Assembly (NCBI GenBank): GCA_030280995.1
Contig: JASXTE010000005.1
Location: 28,057,501-28,121,500 of the forward strand
Direction of reading: 5' to 3'
DNA length: 64,000 nucleotides
Source of the DNA: Hemileia vastatrix
Lineage: Eukaryota; Basidiomycota; Pucciniomycetes; Pucciniales; Zaghouaniaceae
In this document: positions 23,385-35,321 of the stretch, one piece after another
Position numbering within the stretch: the first letter of the stretch is position 1
Layout: every line of letters starts with the position of its first letter
Notes under the pieces: model-generated
What the model was told of the DNA's origin: nothing
What the model saw: only the letters and a program-made list of their open reading frames with translations
The model's database searches: none
Translations under genes and position numbers: made by a program

Positions 23385-23618
23385 CAAAGTGAGATCAAAG
23401 GGAGCTTAACTGATGATCAAATTAGGATTTTACAAGATCAAACGGTGATCAATGTAGGTTCATCTTGAGCTCAATCTGTGACAAATCTCTGACTAAATGT
23501 AAGGCCAAACAATTTCCTACATGGTGATGATGTGTGCATAATTCAAGCATAGATTTGTGGCTCAACGGAGCTCAAGCAAGGGGTATTGCTAGCAATACCC
23601 CCCCATTTTTTCTGTGGT
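23385..23618. mobile_element. right end of a palindrome-tipped nonautonomous element inserted in a Gypsy element
   Basis: The end carries the palindrome GGGTATTGCTAGCAATACCC (with further G/C) followed by CCATTTTTTCTGTGGT. This resembles the ends of the complete MITE at 60154-60400 and the end at 29417-29456. The inner part has repeated GATCAAA words. Directly to the right the Gypsy sequence resumes (GAATGTAATTGTAATTCC, compare GAAATGTAATTGTACTTCC at 43747), so the insertion was into the Gypsy pol region. I did not find the left terminus, so the left limit given is arbitrary. Confidence 0.45.
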
Positions 23619-24965
23619 GAATGTAATTGTAATTCCTCCTTCTATGAAAGAAAATATCCTAAAACTTTGTCATGATGACATATTAGCTGGTCATTTTGAT
23701 CCTGAAAAGACATTAATTAGGATCAAAAACACTGCTTGGTGGGCTAATATGTCTGAAGATACAAAATTATATTTTGAATCTTGTGATTCCTGCCAAAAAT
23801 CTAAAAGGTTGACAGGTAAAAGAGCAGGGTTATTACAACATATTGAAGCACCTGATGCTCCTTGGAAAATCATTAAAATGGATTTTGTCACTGGTCTTCC
23901 TGTAGCAGGTAAAGACAGTTATAAATCTTGTTGGGTAATAGTGGATAGATTCACAAAAATGTTCAAATTTATTCCCACCCACAAAGATGTATCCACAAAG
24001 GAATTATCTTTCTTATGGTGAACTTACATGTTCAATATTATTGGATTTCCAAAAGCCATTATATCTGATAGAGATCCAAAATTTACTTCTGAGTTTTGGA
24101 CCTCTTTGCTGGATATTTGTGGCTGTGAGTTAAAGTTGTCTACAGCTCACCATCCTCAGACTGATGGTCTAGCTGAAAGAATGATTCAAACTCTGCAAGA
24201 TATGATTAGAAGGTATTGTGCCTTTGGATTAGAATATAAAGACAATGGCAGCTTTACTCATGACTGGGTCACTCAATTTCCTGGTCTTTAATTTGCATAT
24301 AATAACACTGTTCATTCTGTCACTGAGAAAAAGCCTTTTGAGCTTTGGTTAGGTTATGTCCCAAACACTCCTGCTCAGATTATCAATAATAAATTAACTA
24401 AGTTGGAACTACACCCTGGTGTAAAATCTTTTATGCAAATGCAACAGCTATGCAGAAATCATGCTAAAAGCTGTATTGATAAAGCATTTGAATATGAAAA
24501 GAAAAGATGGGATAAATCCCATGAAGAATGCACACTTAACAAGGGCGATGAAGTGTTGATATCTACTGTCCATTTCAATTTAAAATGTAACAACAAATTA
24601 AATGATCCTTTTGTAGGACCATTTTTTGTTAAAAGAATGGTTGGAGATAATGCAGTAGTAGTTGTATTGTATTCTCCATATGATAGGAAACATCCTTTTT
24701 TTCCCATTTCTTTGCTTAAGCCTTATAATTCCAACAGTGACTTATTTCCCAAAAGAAGGGGAAGACCTAAGAAAAACCCTCAGGAAGTCACAGAAACTGC
24801 AGAAATAGATAAAATTCTCAATGGAAGAATTATCAATTCTGAAAGAGGTACTGAATATTTATTGAGATATAAGAACAAATCATCTGAGCATGATGCATGG
24901 ATATCTGGAAAGTAGATTTCAAATCTTCCTACTCTGTTAAAAAAGTACAAAAAGAAAAAATCTTA
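23619..24965 (+). pseudogene. Ty3/Gypsy integrase with chromodomain, 5'-truncated
   Basis: This is the integrase end of a Gypsy pol gene. The zinc-binding HHCC part has CHDDILAGHF and CDSCQKSK, and the catalytic core has MDFVTGLP, VDRFTKM, SDRDPKF and [13 protein letters not shown]-terminal chromodomain-like YLLRYKNKSS segment near 24855 indicates a chromovirus. Stops at 24019, about 24289 and 24913 break the frame, and everything upstream of integrase is replaced by the palindrome-tipped element. It is closely related to the element at 37547-46384. Integrase inserts the cDNA; this copy is dead. Confidence 0.85.
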
Positions 24966-24998
24966 GCATTGTTTTATTGTTTTTTTAGAGTAAGGGAG

Positions 24999-26120
24999 TG
25001 TCAGCCAGGCTATACCAGGAGCCCAGTAAATGATATGTTGATTTATTGGACCTGAAAGAGGGCTTAAGAATTGCATTTGATGTATATAAATTTATCTTTT
25101 ATTGGATAATAAGATTATATAAGTATCTTATTAAATATAAGTGTTATATTAATTTTATTGTTATATAAATTATTTATACATTTTAATTAAGCATAATATA
25201 TTTTATATTCTACAAATAATGGCGCATTTTTATGTATTTAATAATTTTAAATTAATAATTAATTTATTACAAACATATATTATAATTATATGTGTAAAAT
25301 TGACTTATAATGTAATTAAATTAATTAATTAAATTTATATATTAAATAAAACTTTTCATATATTATTAAACAATAATATTGGGCGCTTTTTTGACCCTTA
25401 ATTGTGTCAGAAAAATTATTAAATAAATTATAACACTTATTTAATAACATAGTATTAAAATCCCCACTTTAAATTACAAAGATCATTAAATTAATTATAT
25501 GTTTCATTTAAACTAATTATTGAATTAATTACATAGTTAAAACAATTAATTAAAATTGCTTTAAACTGGATTGAATTGATTACATGAATTTTTGGCGTGA
25601 AAATAATTCTATTTGTTTTACTTAAACCCTTTACATGTCACTATAATGTCTGTTTTGGATTATTTTACTCACTATTCTCATGTTTCAAACTTACTTGGTT
25701 ACTAATTATTTTAATTAAGTGTTTTTGGGAAATTATGGTGGGGAAATTAGTTAATTACTCACGGGTTTAGTTGAATGTCTCATGTTTTTCTCTCAGTATC
25801 CATGTTTTAGTTCTATTCTTTTTAATGTCTAGTTTCATGTTATTCCTTTTTCTAATTACTATATGGTGACGCTTCAGAGGGTCCTTTTCCTATAAAATGC
25901 TTTGGATTATCCCCTTTAGCTGCATCACTTATTATACACTCCACTTAATTACAATTTTAAAGGTTATACATTTATTTTATTTTTATTAGCATTATAAATC
26001 TAAGTTAAAATAAATAAATTACTTGAAAGGTTGCAATAAGTCTAATAATAATATTGTTGTTTGCCGCACATTTAAAATAATTCTTACTTATATAAATATA
26101 TTATAATTTGATACCTGTCA
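24999..26120 (+). repeat. 3' LTR of the truncated Gypsy element
   Basis: Begins TGTCAGCCAGG directly after a purine-rich tract (AGAGTAAGGGAG) and ends CTGTCA, about 1.12 kb. The same TGTCAGC start is seen in the LTRs at 37458, 37547 and 45205. A TATA box (CTATAAAATG) near 25890 fits the U3 promoter. Confidence 0.75.
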
Positions 26121-26271
26121 CTACTGTACCAAGTCCAAAGGAATCTCGTTGTCTCTCCCTCTCAGAATAATTATTTTTTATTATTTTTTTATTTCTTTAT
26201 CTTTTATAATCTTCTCCCTATATTTCCTCCTCTTCTTCTCCTTCTTCTAGATGACCGGCCGATAAAAACTT

Positions 26272-26511
26272 AATTGGGACTGGTGAAATTAATTGGTTGT
26301 AGAAATTTTCAATTTTAATTTTTTTCTTTCAATTTTGGATTTGTCTCTTCCAATTATTTTTTAAAGTTACATCAAGATAGATTAATTTTTTATATAATGG
26401 TGCATATGGCCTTAGGTCATTCTAATGGCTATTATATAAAATAGGAAAACTTGATTGGGACTGGTGAAAATAATTGGTTGTAGAAATTTTCAATTTTAAT
26501 TTTTTTTCCAT
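26272..26511. repeat. direct repeat, two ~55-bp copies
   Basis: A unit starting TTGGGACTGGTGAAA and continuing through AATTGGTTGTAGAAATTTTC into AATTTTAATTTTT occurs at about 26274 and 26455, about 180 bp apart. Origin unknown. Confidence 0.8.
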
Positions 26512-26524
26512 TTGATTTCTTTGA

Positions 26525-26880
26525 TTCAATAAATTTCAGGAGGGGGGGTATTGCCCATTTTTCATATCAGACTTTAAAAAAAAATTTGTCTTGAAAATCT
26601 AATGATACCCTTTCCTTAATTCAACAAAATACAGGGGGGTATTGCCAAATTTTCATATCAGACTTAAAAAAAAATTTGACTTGAAATTTTGGTGATACCT
26701 ATCCATTACTTCAATAAAATCTAGGGGGGAGTATTGCCAAAATTTCATATAAGACTTGCAAAATTCTTTACTTGAAAGAATTTTGGTGATACCTGACCCT
26801 TAGTTCAATCAAATGCAGGGGTGGGATTGGGAAATTTTCAAATGTGACTTGAAAATTTAAACTAAAAAAGAATTTTGAAC
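26525..26880. repeat. tandem repeat, four ~93-bp foldback units
   Basis: Four imperfect units start at TTCAAT/TTCAAC near 26525, 26620, 26710 and 26804. Each has GGGGGTATTGCC near its start and the first three have a complementary GGTGATACC near their end, so those units can fold back. GGGGGTAT also appears inverted near 28781 and in the palindrome tip at 23579-23600. Confidence 0.8.
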
Positions 26881-27039
26881 ATTAAAAATTCTTGAAAGTT
26901 TTCTTTAAAAGAGAATTTATAACATTAAAATATGAAAATTCAACTAATGATGGATAGAGTAAAAAAATACAGGAAATTAAGATAAAAATTTATGTACAAT
27001 TAATTATGAACAGTTGAAGTGTAAGATAAATAAAACAAA

Positions 27040-28378
27040 CTAGTCATCAAACAATTTCTTCAAACGTTCAATTTCCTCAACAGATTTATTAGCTTTAACA
27101 CATTCTATCAAGAATTCTTTCTTTTTGAAATTTTCTTCACAATCAAGCTTATATTTCATCTGTTCCATGAGTTTTTGATGTTCAAGTGTTTTCTCCTCTT
27201 TCTTTGATTTTTCAATACTTAGAGATAACTCAAATTTCTTCTCCTCCAAGTCTTGTTCCCTATCATCCTTCCATGAAGAGAGTTCAAACTTCTTCTCTTC
27301 CAAATCATATAACCTGTCATTCCTCCTTAAAGAGAGCTCGTATTTTTGCTTTTCAAACTTTAGAGTCTCTTTAGCAACTTCCACTTGTTCTAGAGTGGTA
27401 AGAAATATTAACAAAAAGTAGAAGAAAAGCAGAGTAAAGTATTAAGAGGTTTGGTATCACTTACCAGCATCACGTTTCTCTAAAAATTCTTTGATAGAAG
27501 AAAAAGGGGTTTGAGATGAAGTATCACTTTTTCTTCTTCTTTGAGAGTGGAAATTCAGACTACTTGAAGCCCTTTGCTTTTTGTTCAAGGTCACATTTTC
27601 CTCCTCTTCATTTTTGCTGGCTTCTGACTCAGTTGATTGTGGCTCCTGCATTAGTTATTCAGCCTATTTATAAATAAGAAAATGTAAATAAAAAAAGAAT
27701 TGTTAAGATAAAAGAAAAAAAACATACTTGAGTTAGATAAGGTTTGTTTATATCTCCATAAGGATCTATTGAAAAGATATCTTGATTTGTGGAAGTTAAA
27801 TGAGGGGAGGCTTGAGTAGAAGAAGAAGGAAAAATATTTCTTTTGACATCATGTTCGGAGATAGCATCTTCACCATCCAACATGTTTATAGGATTAAAAT
27901 AAGCTCTCTCTCCAAAAATAGAATCCATCTTTTTAAAGTAAGGACATAAAGAATCAAGTTTATCATCTATGGATTTGATGCCCTTACTGATATCAAGGTC
28001 AGTAATACCAAAACCAGTATAAGATGAAAGAGTCTTTGCCTTCTTGTACTTGGCTCAATAATGCTTGAAGCGTTCAGACATCTGTTTTGGTAAAAGATCT
28101 ATCCTTCCCTTAGTCTTATTCCATAATTTGTTGGACATTAGAAGATAACCATTAACTTTTGATGCAGGGGGCCATCCTACTTTAGTTGCATACTCAGTAC
28201 CAAAACAAGAATCATAGTTAGATTTAGTTTTTAGCCAGTTGATAAGAATGAGATGATCATCTTTCTTTAGTTGAACAATTTTGGATTTCTCAGCAGAGCG
28301 GGGGAAAGAGGGGGTAGTGGGATTTGAAGAACAACTGGTTCATGGCTGCCTTTGAGAAGATCTATGATGACGAGGCAT
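27040..28378 (-). pseudogene. SANT/Myb-like plus coiled-coil transposon protein (PIF/Harbinger-associated type), two in-frame TGAs
   Basis: Exons 28378-27728, 27645-27465 and 27389-27040 (minus) have good splice sites and keep frame across 394 codons. The middle of exon 1 (DDHLILINWLKTKSNYDSCFG, then KVNGYLLMSNKLWNKTKGRIDL and RFKHY) matches the SANT/Myb-like DNA-binding proteins that are multicopy in rust fungi and accompany PIF/Harbinger-like elements. Exon 3 is a Glu/Lys-rich coiled coil with repeats of DLEEKKFELS. TGA codons at 28340-28342 and 28055-28057 interrupt exon 1, while all splice sites remain intact. So either it has decayed recently or both codons derive from CGA/TGG. Family assignment is from memory of such proteins; function in transposase DNA binding is inferred. 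Confidence 0.65.
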
Positions 28379-28547
28379 GTTAAGATAATTAAAGATGAAA
28401 AGGAGCAGAAACAAGCAGATGAGAGAGTGAGATGAAAAGGAGCAGAATCAAATAGATGAAATGGGGAGAAATTCTGAGCGGATAGAATGAACAGGATGGG
28501 ATGAGAATGGGAGTGCACAGCAAGGTAGAAGGCATATCCAGAGAGTA

Positions 28548-28628
28548 GTCCAAGATGTGGTTATGGCAGAAAGTTGTGCAACATGTGGTTATGACAGAAA
28601 GTTGTCCAAGATGTGGTTATGAAAAATT
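28548..28628. repeat. 28-bp tandem repeat, three copies
   Basis: Units begin at 28548, 28576 and 28604 with GTCCAAGATGTGGTTATG or GTGCAACATGTGGTTATG; the third is cut short. Lies upstream of the SANT-like gene. Confidence 0.9.
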
Positions 28629-28779
28629 GAGTATTAAAATGTCAGATAAGAGGTGAACATTGACACGTAAAGTGTCTAATAACCCAATTATTAGCAAAAA
28701 TAATTGCAGAAGATAATTGGGGTATAAGGATTTTTATCCGCAATTAATTTAATTGTGGATTGGTCAACATTGATACCCC

Positions 28780-28977
28780 CTACTGTGTCTTGCTATACTC
28801 ATTAAAATGGCTTTTGATTTTCCTATAAAATGTCTCCCCAGATTGGTATGTAGAAAATTCCGGTTGCTTGCTAATAAAAATCCAAGATATAGCGAGTTGT
28901 TCCTCCTCATGTTGAGACCAATTTGGTGACTGTTTTCTCTTATTTTCAAATTTGCTGGAGCTTTGAGGTGTAGACAT
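28780..28977 (-). pseudogene. truncated N-terminus of a NAM-associated/Myb-like protein
   Basis: Sixty-five codons starting MSTPQSSSKFENKRKQSPNW carry a Myb-like helix pattern (W..HEEEQLAISW, then SGETFYRKIKSHF) typical of the NAM-associated proteins of PIF/Harbinger elements in rusts and plants. The similarity stops at a TAG inside GGGGGTATC, the motif that also begins the foldback repeats at 26.5 kb. The gene may therefore have been cut by insertion of the segment carrying the neighbouring SANT-like gene. Confidence 0.5.
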
Positions 28978-29416
28978 AGTTTAGAAAGTACTATAATATA
29001 AAAAAGTGATAATTTTGGTGTGATGTGATGATGAGAAGTGAGAAAAGTTATGTTCAGTAAGAAAATAGCAAGTAATGAAATGTTCGGTAAGAGTGAAGAT
29101 TTAATGAATTGGAGGTAGTGAGGTGTCGCGAGGTTGACCAAGTGAGATGAATTACTGAAAAAATGGCAGGGCAGAAAATGAGTTCCACTAATGATTCAAT
29201 AATTCGTGGAAAGATCCATGATTTACTGAAAAAATTACTGATTTGACCCTTTACCAAAAGACTGAAAATAGATGAGTGTGGAATTTTAGCAGCTATTTTC
29301 TGTAAAATATGCATACCAAACGGGTTTACCGAAACGAGTGGAGATGCTCTCAGTGCGCAGTCTTTCCAGACGAATTACAGTTGAACTGGAATTGAGTTAA
29401 GTCAAAGATAGGGATT

Positions 29417-29456
29417 GGCACCTGCTATCAGGTGCCCATGTTTATTTTCTGATGTT
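29417..29456. mobile_element. candidate end of a palindrome-tipped element
   Basis: The palindrome GGCACCTGCTATCAGGTGCC is followed by CATGTTTATTTTCTGATGT. The layout matches the right ends at 23618 and 60400: a palindrome centred on TGCTAKCA, then CCCAT, a T-rich stretch, and TG(R)GT or similar. The partner end was not found. Confidence 0.35.
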
Positions 29457-32400
29457 AGAGCATTAAAATTATCCACCACCTTTATATGAAGCAACTGCCA
29501 CCTACAAAAAGTGGCCCTATTGCACCAATGATACTTGCAGGTGCCACTACAAGTCATATTTCCCCCATTTCAAGGATTTCGGAACCACTTTTTGCCAAAT
29601 AGTTGTCCACTACTACTAGGAGGTAAGGCTAGATAATTCACTTAAACTGGGTGGCCCATGCAATACAACACCTCAGAACGTGCAAGAAATGTCCCAAAGG
29701 GTTCCTGTGAGCTATCAAGACACTTTAGATGGCATCCCTGTTTATCATACCAGTGAAGTCTTGCCAGTGACCTGTGGACAAAAGTTGATTTTTTTTCTCA
29801 ATTTTTTTTTCAACTTTATTTGCAGAATTTTCAGTAGGAAAGCAGAGCTTTCTAATGGTTAATGTCACAAAACAATGACGCTATTGGTTCTAAAGTCAAA
29901 AAACATGATATTTTTGAAAAATCTTGACATACAAAAAACTAGCGAATGATGTGATGTTCTGATAAGATGTATGGGATCTACATTGTTAAGAGACTCGGAA
30001 TAAACTATTGATTCATGGTGGTAGCGTGCTGTTATTAAGATTGAGAACAAAATAAAAAGTGGCCAGAACACTTGTCTGGCCACTGTACACGCATGGTCTA
30101 TTTGAAAGGTGCTTTGGCGATGTAAGTGTGAGTGCGGGCAGTAGGAGATTTTAACCGAGGTGCGCCGAATAGAGTGAGGAGACGACTAGTAATAATTTTT
30201 TTGGCAGTTTTCCCACATAACTGCTCCTTTTCTTAAATACCTAACAATGGGTGAAATCAGAAGAAATTTTTTCTAGTAAGTTCCCCCTCTCATCTATGTG
30301 ATAATCGGATAAAAATTTAATTGTGTGCAATGTTAGATAGTTATCTTCATCTTCGTATAGCTGCAAGACTTGGAGCGACAAGTTGAGAACCTTTTTTTGG
30401 TTATCCAAAACTGAAGTTTGTTAACCGGACAATACAGAGAATGGTGATTACAACTATATTCGAATAGGTTTGTGCAGTTTTGTAAAACGTTTCAAAACTT
30501 TTGCACAGAGAAATTGACATTCGACAGCAAAATTAGAAAATTTTAGTACATTCAGGCCAAGTAGGTCGTCACATGTGTTATGTTTGCCAAGTTTTGAAAG
30601 CAAATATATAAGATTGATTTATTGGAAAACAAGAAAGATATGCTGTGGAATATTCAGCGAATCAAATGGGTTTTTATCTTAAGGAAATACATGTGTAGAC
30701 TTGATTTTTTTAAAAGTAACATATGTGGAGAAATGTGGAGAAGTATAAAAGGTGTAGAATGTGTTGTGGATTCAGAAAGGATAATTTCATTACTGCCAAG
30801 ATGCTGTACTTATACTACTAGATACATTTTGTTGTCGAGCACTTTTGTAGTCTTTCTTACTATAATCACATATTTTATCTCCTTCACATCCTTTACATCA
30901 TCATATATTTCACATTCCCACATATCCATCTAGTTTCTTTTACATCAACTCCATCTTATTCTTCTGTGCCATCACAGAATGAAGATATGTACAGGAAAAA
31001 GTGAAGAGAAGGTGGAGAATGAAAGTATGTGAAAGTGGGGAACAAAAAGGCGGAGAGTAACGCGGGAAAAATAAGTAAAAGTAAATATGAGCATGACAAC
31101 ATGTCAATCTTCCTGTCTAAGTAGCTTGAAGATTTTGCAGAACTACATAAACCTTTGCCTGCAAGCAATATGGCTTCAACAAGAACTTAAAGATTATGTC
31201 AACTTTAATTTCAGCTGAGGAATTGTTGGGACTTTACTTTAAAAGGAGCACATAATCAGGTATTTAAGCTCAAGTACCGTTAATAGAAAGGAACCAATAC
31301 AATTTTAATCTATGAGCGGATTATAAGGAACTAGTTTAAGTATCCGCTTTCAAGGCACCTTTCCTTGTTCTTTTGAATAAAGTTATGCTACTAAAATTTG
31401 ATCAAAGCATGTACCTACTCTCCTTCCTTAAGCTTTTCGTTCCCAGATGTTAAAAACAATTGGACTTTAAGTGAAATTCCACTAACCGACAATGAGTTTT
31501 CTTCAGGTGAGCAACGGTATCAAAGAGCTATATACGATCCTAGTGATAAAGACAACTAAAGTTACGGCTGTCGCCCTATATACAATTATCTTTAGAAAAA
31601 AGTTACATGCTTTTCCTCTCCTATTTGCATATACGAGGGAAAATATCAAGAATGAACTTTAGTGTATTTACATAAATAGAAGGAGAAACGCCACTAGCAA
31701 CCAGATGTAGCTTTGCAACACGTTTTAAACGTTTCGAAAGAATGACGAGTGGGAAACCGAAGTCACACAAACGACGTAACATATAGTGAGTAAAATAATT
31801 GTAATAAAAATTGTAAAAAAGGGTGGCGCGGGAGCAAAATAGATTTACAGGGAGGCTTGGAAAAATTATTGAATGAATTGATAAAACAGATGAGTGTTTT
31901 TTTGAAGTTTTATTACATGAATTTTTTTCAACGGATATTTACCCTTTCTATGAGGGTTTCAAGCAGCCACACATTTATCCATGAAATGCAGGCTTCTGTT
32001 GTTGAACTAATTAATTGTAAAAAAACATGCAGTAGCATGGGGGAATTTGTTAGAGCAGCATTGAATAGTAGTAAAAAGCATCCAGGAATTGTTAGAAACT
32101 AGGTAGTAAGTTGGGCGCCTGTAAGGTTGACAACACCATTTTTCTCTAATTTGTGTAGAATGATGTCCCGCAAGACCAGAAACATGCGATTCATGTTAGG
32201 TCTCGACTACGCCGCAGTGTCATCTTGTATATAAAGTTAAAGAATGTGTAAGACTAGACTTTATTTACTTACCAGATAATGATGGAAGAGAAACAAAATC
32301 AGATGAAATAAAATGAAGTAAAATATAAATAACAAGATTACATTCGCTTTTTCTCTATTGGAAAAGGGTTCTTGTCATCAATACATGAAATTATCCATTT

Positions 32401-33340
32401 TGTCTCCCACCAGTTCTTTTTATGACGTGCATTTAGATTGTCAGAAGTTTGAATCCCTCACACTGCTTGTCGATCAAGCAGTGCAAGTTTTTTAAAGGGG
32501 TAGGTCAGAGAAATGATCGAAAAAATAGTTTGATTCGTCTGTGATGGTGACTTACAGGAGTAAGTATATGTCTGACTCATTTAACTCTCGTCTCACCATA
32601 GGCGGCAGTGAAATAAGGGGCGAAATGATAGTTTACATAAAAAGAGCATCTAACATCCTTGCTTTTAGCATGTGGATCCCCAGCAGTCCTCGAGTTCGTC
32701 TATATCCATTCATATGTTTATAAAAAATGTTTTTCTTTTCTTTTTCTTGCTGTAATGCCCCTTTTTTTTGGTGGGCAAGTGTGGCATGTTTCAAGACTGG
32801 TTTTCAAGGTCATGTTTATATTGAATGATACACATATAAATTTTTAGAAATGGGACTCTATTTAGTGACTTCTGTGAAGTTGACTCCAAGCCAATGTTGC
32901 TGATGCCAATGAAGGGAACTCATACGCTTGTCCCTACTCAAACAATTAATTTGTTAATTTTGACAGATCACAATGGTGGCAAAGTTAGTATTCTTTACTG
33001 GAAAAAGTATCGTCAGTTTGAGAAAAAATAAAAACCAATTTTTTTTCTTTTTTTGAACGTGAAAAAATTAGAGCGATTACCATAGTAAATTGAGCAAGCA
33101 ATTTCTACTACCATATACCAATGATTTCATAAATGTATGAGATATATGCCCACACCCACACGACAGTACAATATCACACCCGCACACCTTCCATCTTTCC
33201 GTCTACAGGGCTTCATCTCACCATCTTGTACATATAGGCGGCTAGCACCAACTTTATGATCGGGGGACCTTCTCTCCTGATTGATAACTGATTAATCAAA
33301 TTCTCTGCCTCCTTGTTTCGGGCTCCACGCTAAATCTGAG
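29457..33340. other. host-like intergenic DNA, no gene seen
   Basis: Less repetitive than its surroundings, without recognisable transposon motifs. Open frames are short and mostly of low complexity; I support none as a gene. Confidence 0.4.
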
Positions 33341-33344
33341 CCAC

Positions 33345-33420
33345 TCGTTATATATACCTTGCTCCCTTTGAAATTCTTTTTCTTTCTCTCACTTTTCCCC
33401 ATTTTCTTCATTTTTGAATA
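33345..33420 (+). promoter_or_regulatory. possible core promoter of the Ecl1-like gene
   Basis: A TATATATA box near 33349 is followed by a long C/T-rich tract (about 33365-33420), the usual pattern of a fungal core promoter and start region. It lies about 1.9 kb before the ATG at 35322, so assignment rests on a long leader. Confidence 0.3.
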
Positions 33421-34247
33421 CTTTTGTTGCATTATACCGCTATATCGCTTCCACGCTGTAGGGCCACAGCACGCCTCTAATATTTTGTCTGCCCTCTAGA
33501 ATATAAATCAGTTACTGTTGCTTTTAAAATATAGGCACCATCGGACATACAGTTAACCAATAGAGGAAACGAGATCAGGTGGATTTCAGGCTGTCTCAGC
33601 TTTACTCTGCGCAATCCATATCCCCCAAATTATTTTCCAGTTTGCTTATCTGTATTACCCACTCATTCTGACCTGCATCCTCTATCAACTGCTGTCGCCA
33701 TCTTAAGACGCAACATCTGAGTTGACCTTGTCCGGCAAACGCAAGGAAGAAAGGGCAAAACAAAAAATAGAAAACCAACCAACCAACCCTTGATTGATCT
33801 AGCTCCCTTATTAATAAGCAGTAGAAGCAGTGAAGCTATACAAGCACCACAAACCACCACCAAGCACTTTCAAGCACTAGACAGACCACACTGCTACTCA
33901 CGGGTCGAAGTAGTTGTTCACACCCCTTTGGTGTAACCTGACTACATTAACTTGCTTTGAAAGCTGATTTCTCCCCTGGCTTTGCTGTTAAGTGTCTGTC
34001 AGTATTTTTACATTATTTTAATTTGACACAAACAATTTCAAGTTACAAAAGCTTTTGTCGTCCAGCGTCCTCATCCTGCTTTTAATTTTCATTGCTTTTG
34101 TTTCATCAAATTCACACCACACCTGCTTCTAGACAAGCTCTTGTTCCTCCGTTTGTCGTTTAGCGTACAAACTCAATTCTTTCAATTTTATTATCTTGGC
34201 GCAACAAGTGAAGGTAAAGTTATTCTGAAGTAAAAGGGTAGATTCGG

Positions 34248-34314
34248 GTAAGTTTTATTTTTATTTTTCAATACTCCATTTTTCTTTCGTGTCTGTATGC
34301 AAATTATTTGATAG
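34248..34314 (+). other. probable leader intron
   Basis: GTAAGT donor at 34248, T-rich body, and TTGATAG acceptor at 34314 make a 67-nt intron of the size of the gene's other introns. No good reading frame spans it, so it would lie in the 5' UTR. Confidence 0.4.
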
Positions 34315-35321
34315 GATATTTGAAGCTTGTCTGCCGCCGCTGGTGTAATAGATTTGATCAAGTACTTGGAAATTTTTATATTTTCTGTTGTGGCACGTTA
34401 CTCTCAATTTCGCTTCCCAGCGCATACCAAGCCTTTATTGGATCCAACCTACTTGATTGGCTTCTTGTCAGGTTTATCTCTTCCCGAAATTGTCTTTGCA
34501 TTTGCATATGCCCTCTCTTCTATATCCGTAAATAAACGATATGCTTTCTTTTTTATGCTCGGACCCTTCTTTTCACGATCATGTGTGCACAGCCAAGAAG
34601 GTCTCAGATGCCCAAAATTTTATTAGCATCATGTTGCACATACTCTTTGTATGATTAAAGGTTGTTCATGGTACTAACCTTGTGAGATGGGTTAGGTTTC
34701 TGGCGGATTATAATTTGAATTCTTCTCAACTACATATGGCCGTTGTTACTAGCGTTTCGAAAAGTCTTTTGCGTGACATTCTATTAGAATTTTTTTTCAC
34801 TCCCATACAAACATTTTTTATACGACATTCCTAGAATTTTTCATGTCATACGTTTAACATTATCTCCCTCTTCACGGGTTAATTAAATTAACATTACTTT
34901 AAATACTTCCAGATAGGATTTTTTTTCTGTTTGAGTAGGATTCTTATTTCGGCTGGTTTCAAGATTATATTTTGCATTTCATTATTAAGATCTATTTGAC
35001 CGCTGGCACACAGATGCTAATTCTATTACATTAATCATATAGTTTATTTTTTTAAGGTGAATATTGTTTTTGACCTCCTGGCCCCCAGTTTATTATTTTC
35101 TTAATTTAGTCTGAACCTGGGGTTGCACATTAGCTTTTTTACTTTTATCATTTTTTATTAGCTGACTCTTTTCATTTCCATTTAATCGCTTCTTCTCTTG
35201 ATCATTTTCTCCATTAATCTTCCATCAATGGTCATCTAGTTAATTTGTTTTATCCATTGGTATATTTGCTTGAAAACATTCCAGTTCTTGCTTGGAGCCT
35301 TTGTTTGCTAACTACTGAAAG

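Noticed and set aside
29865..34626. Small open frames in the 29.9-34.6 kb island
   Set aside because: Short, low complexity or hydrophobic by composition, no recognisable motifs, and no consistent exon joins; the 34.3-kb frames overlap the probable leader of the Ecl1-like gene.
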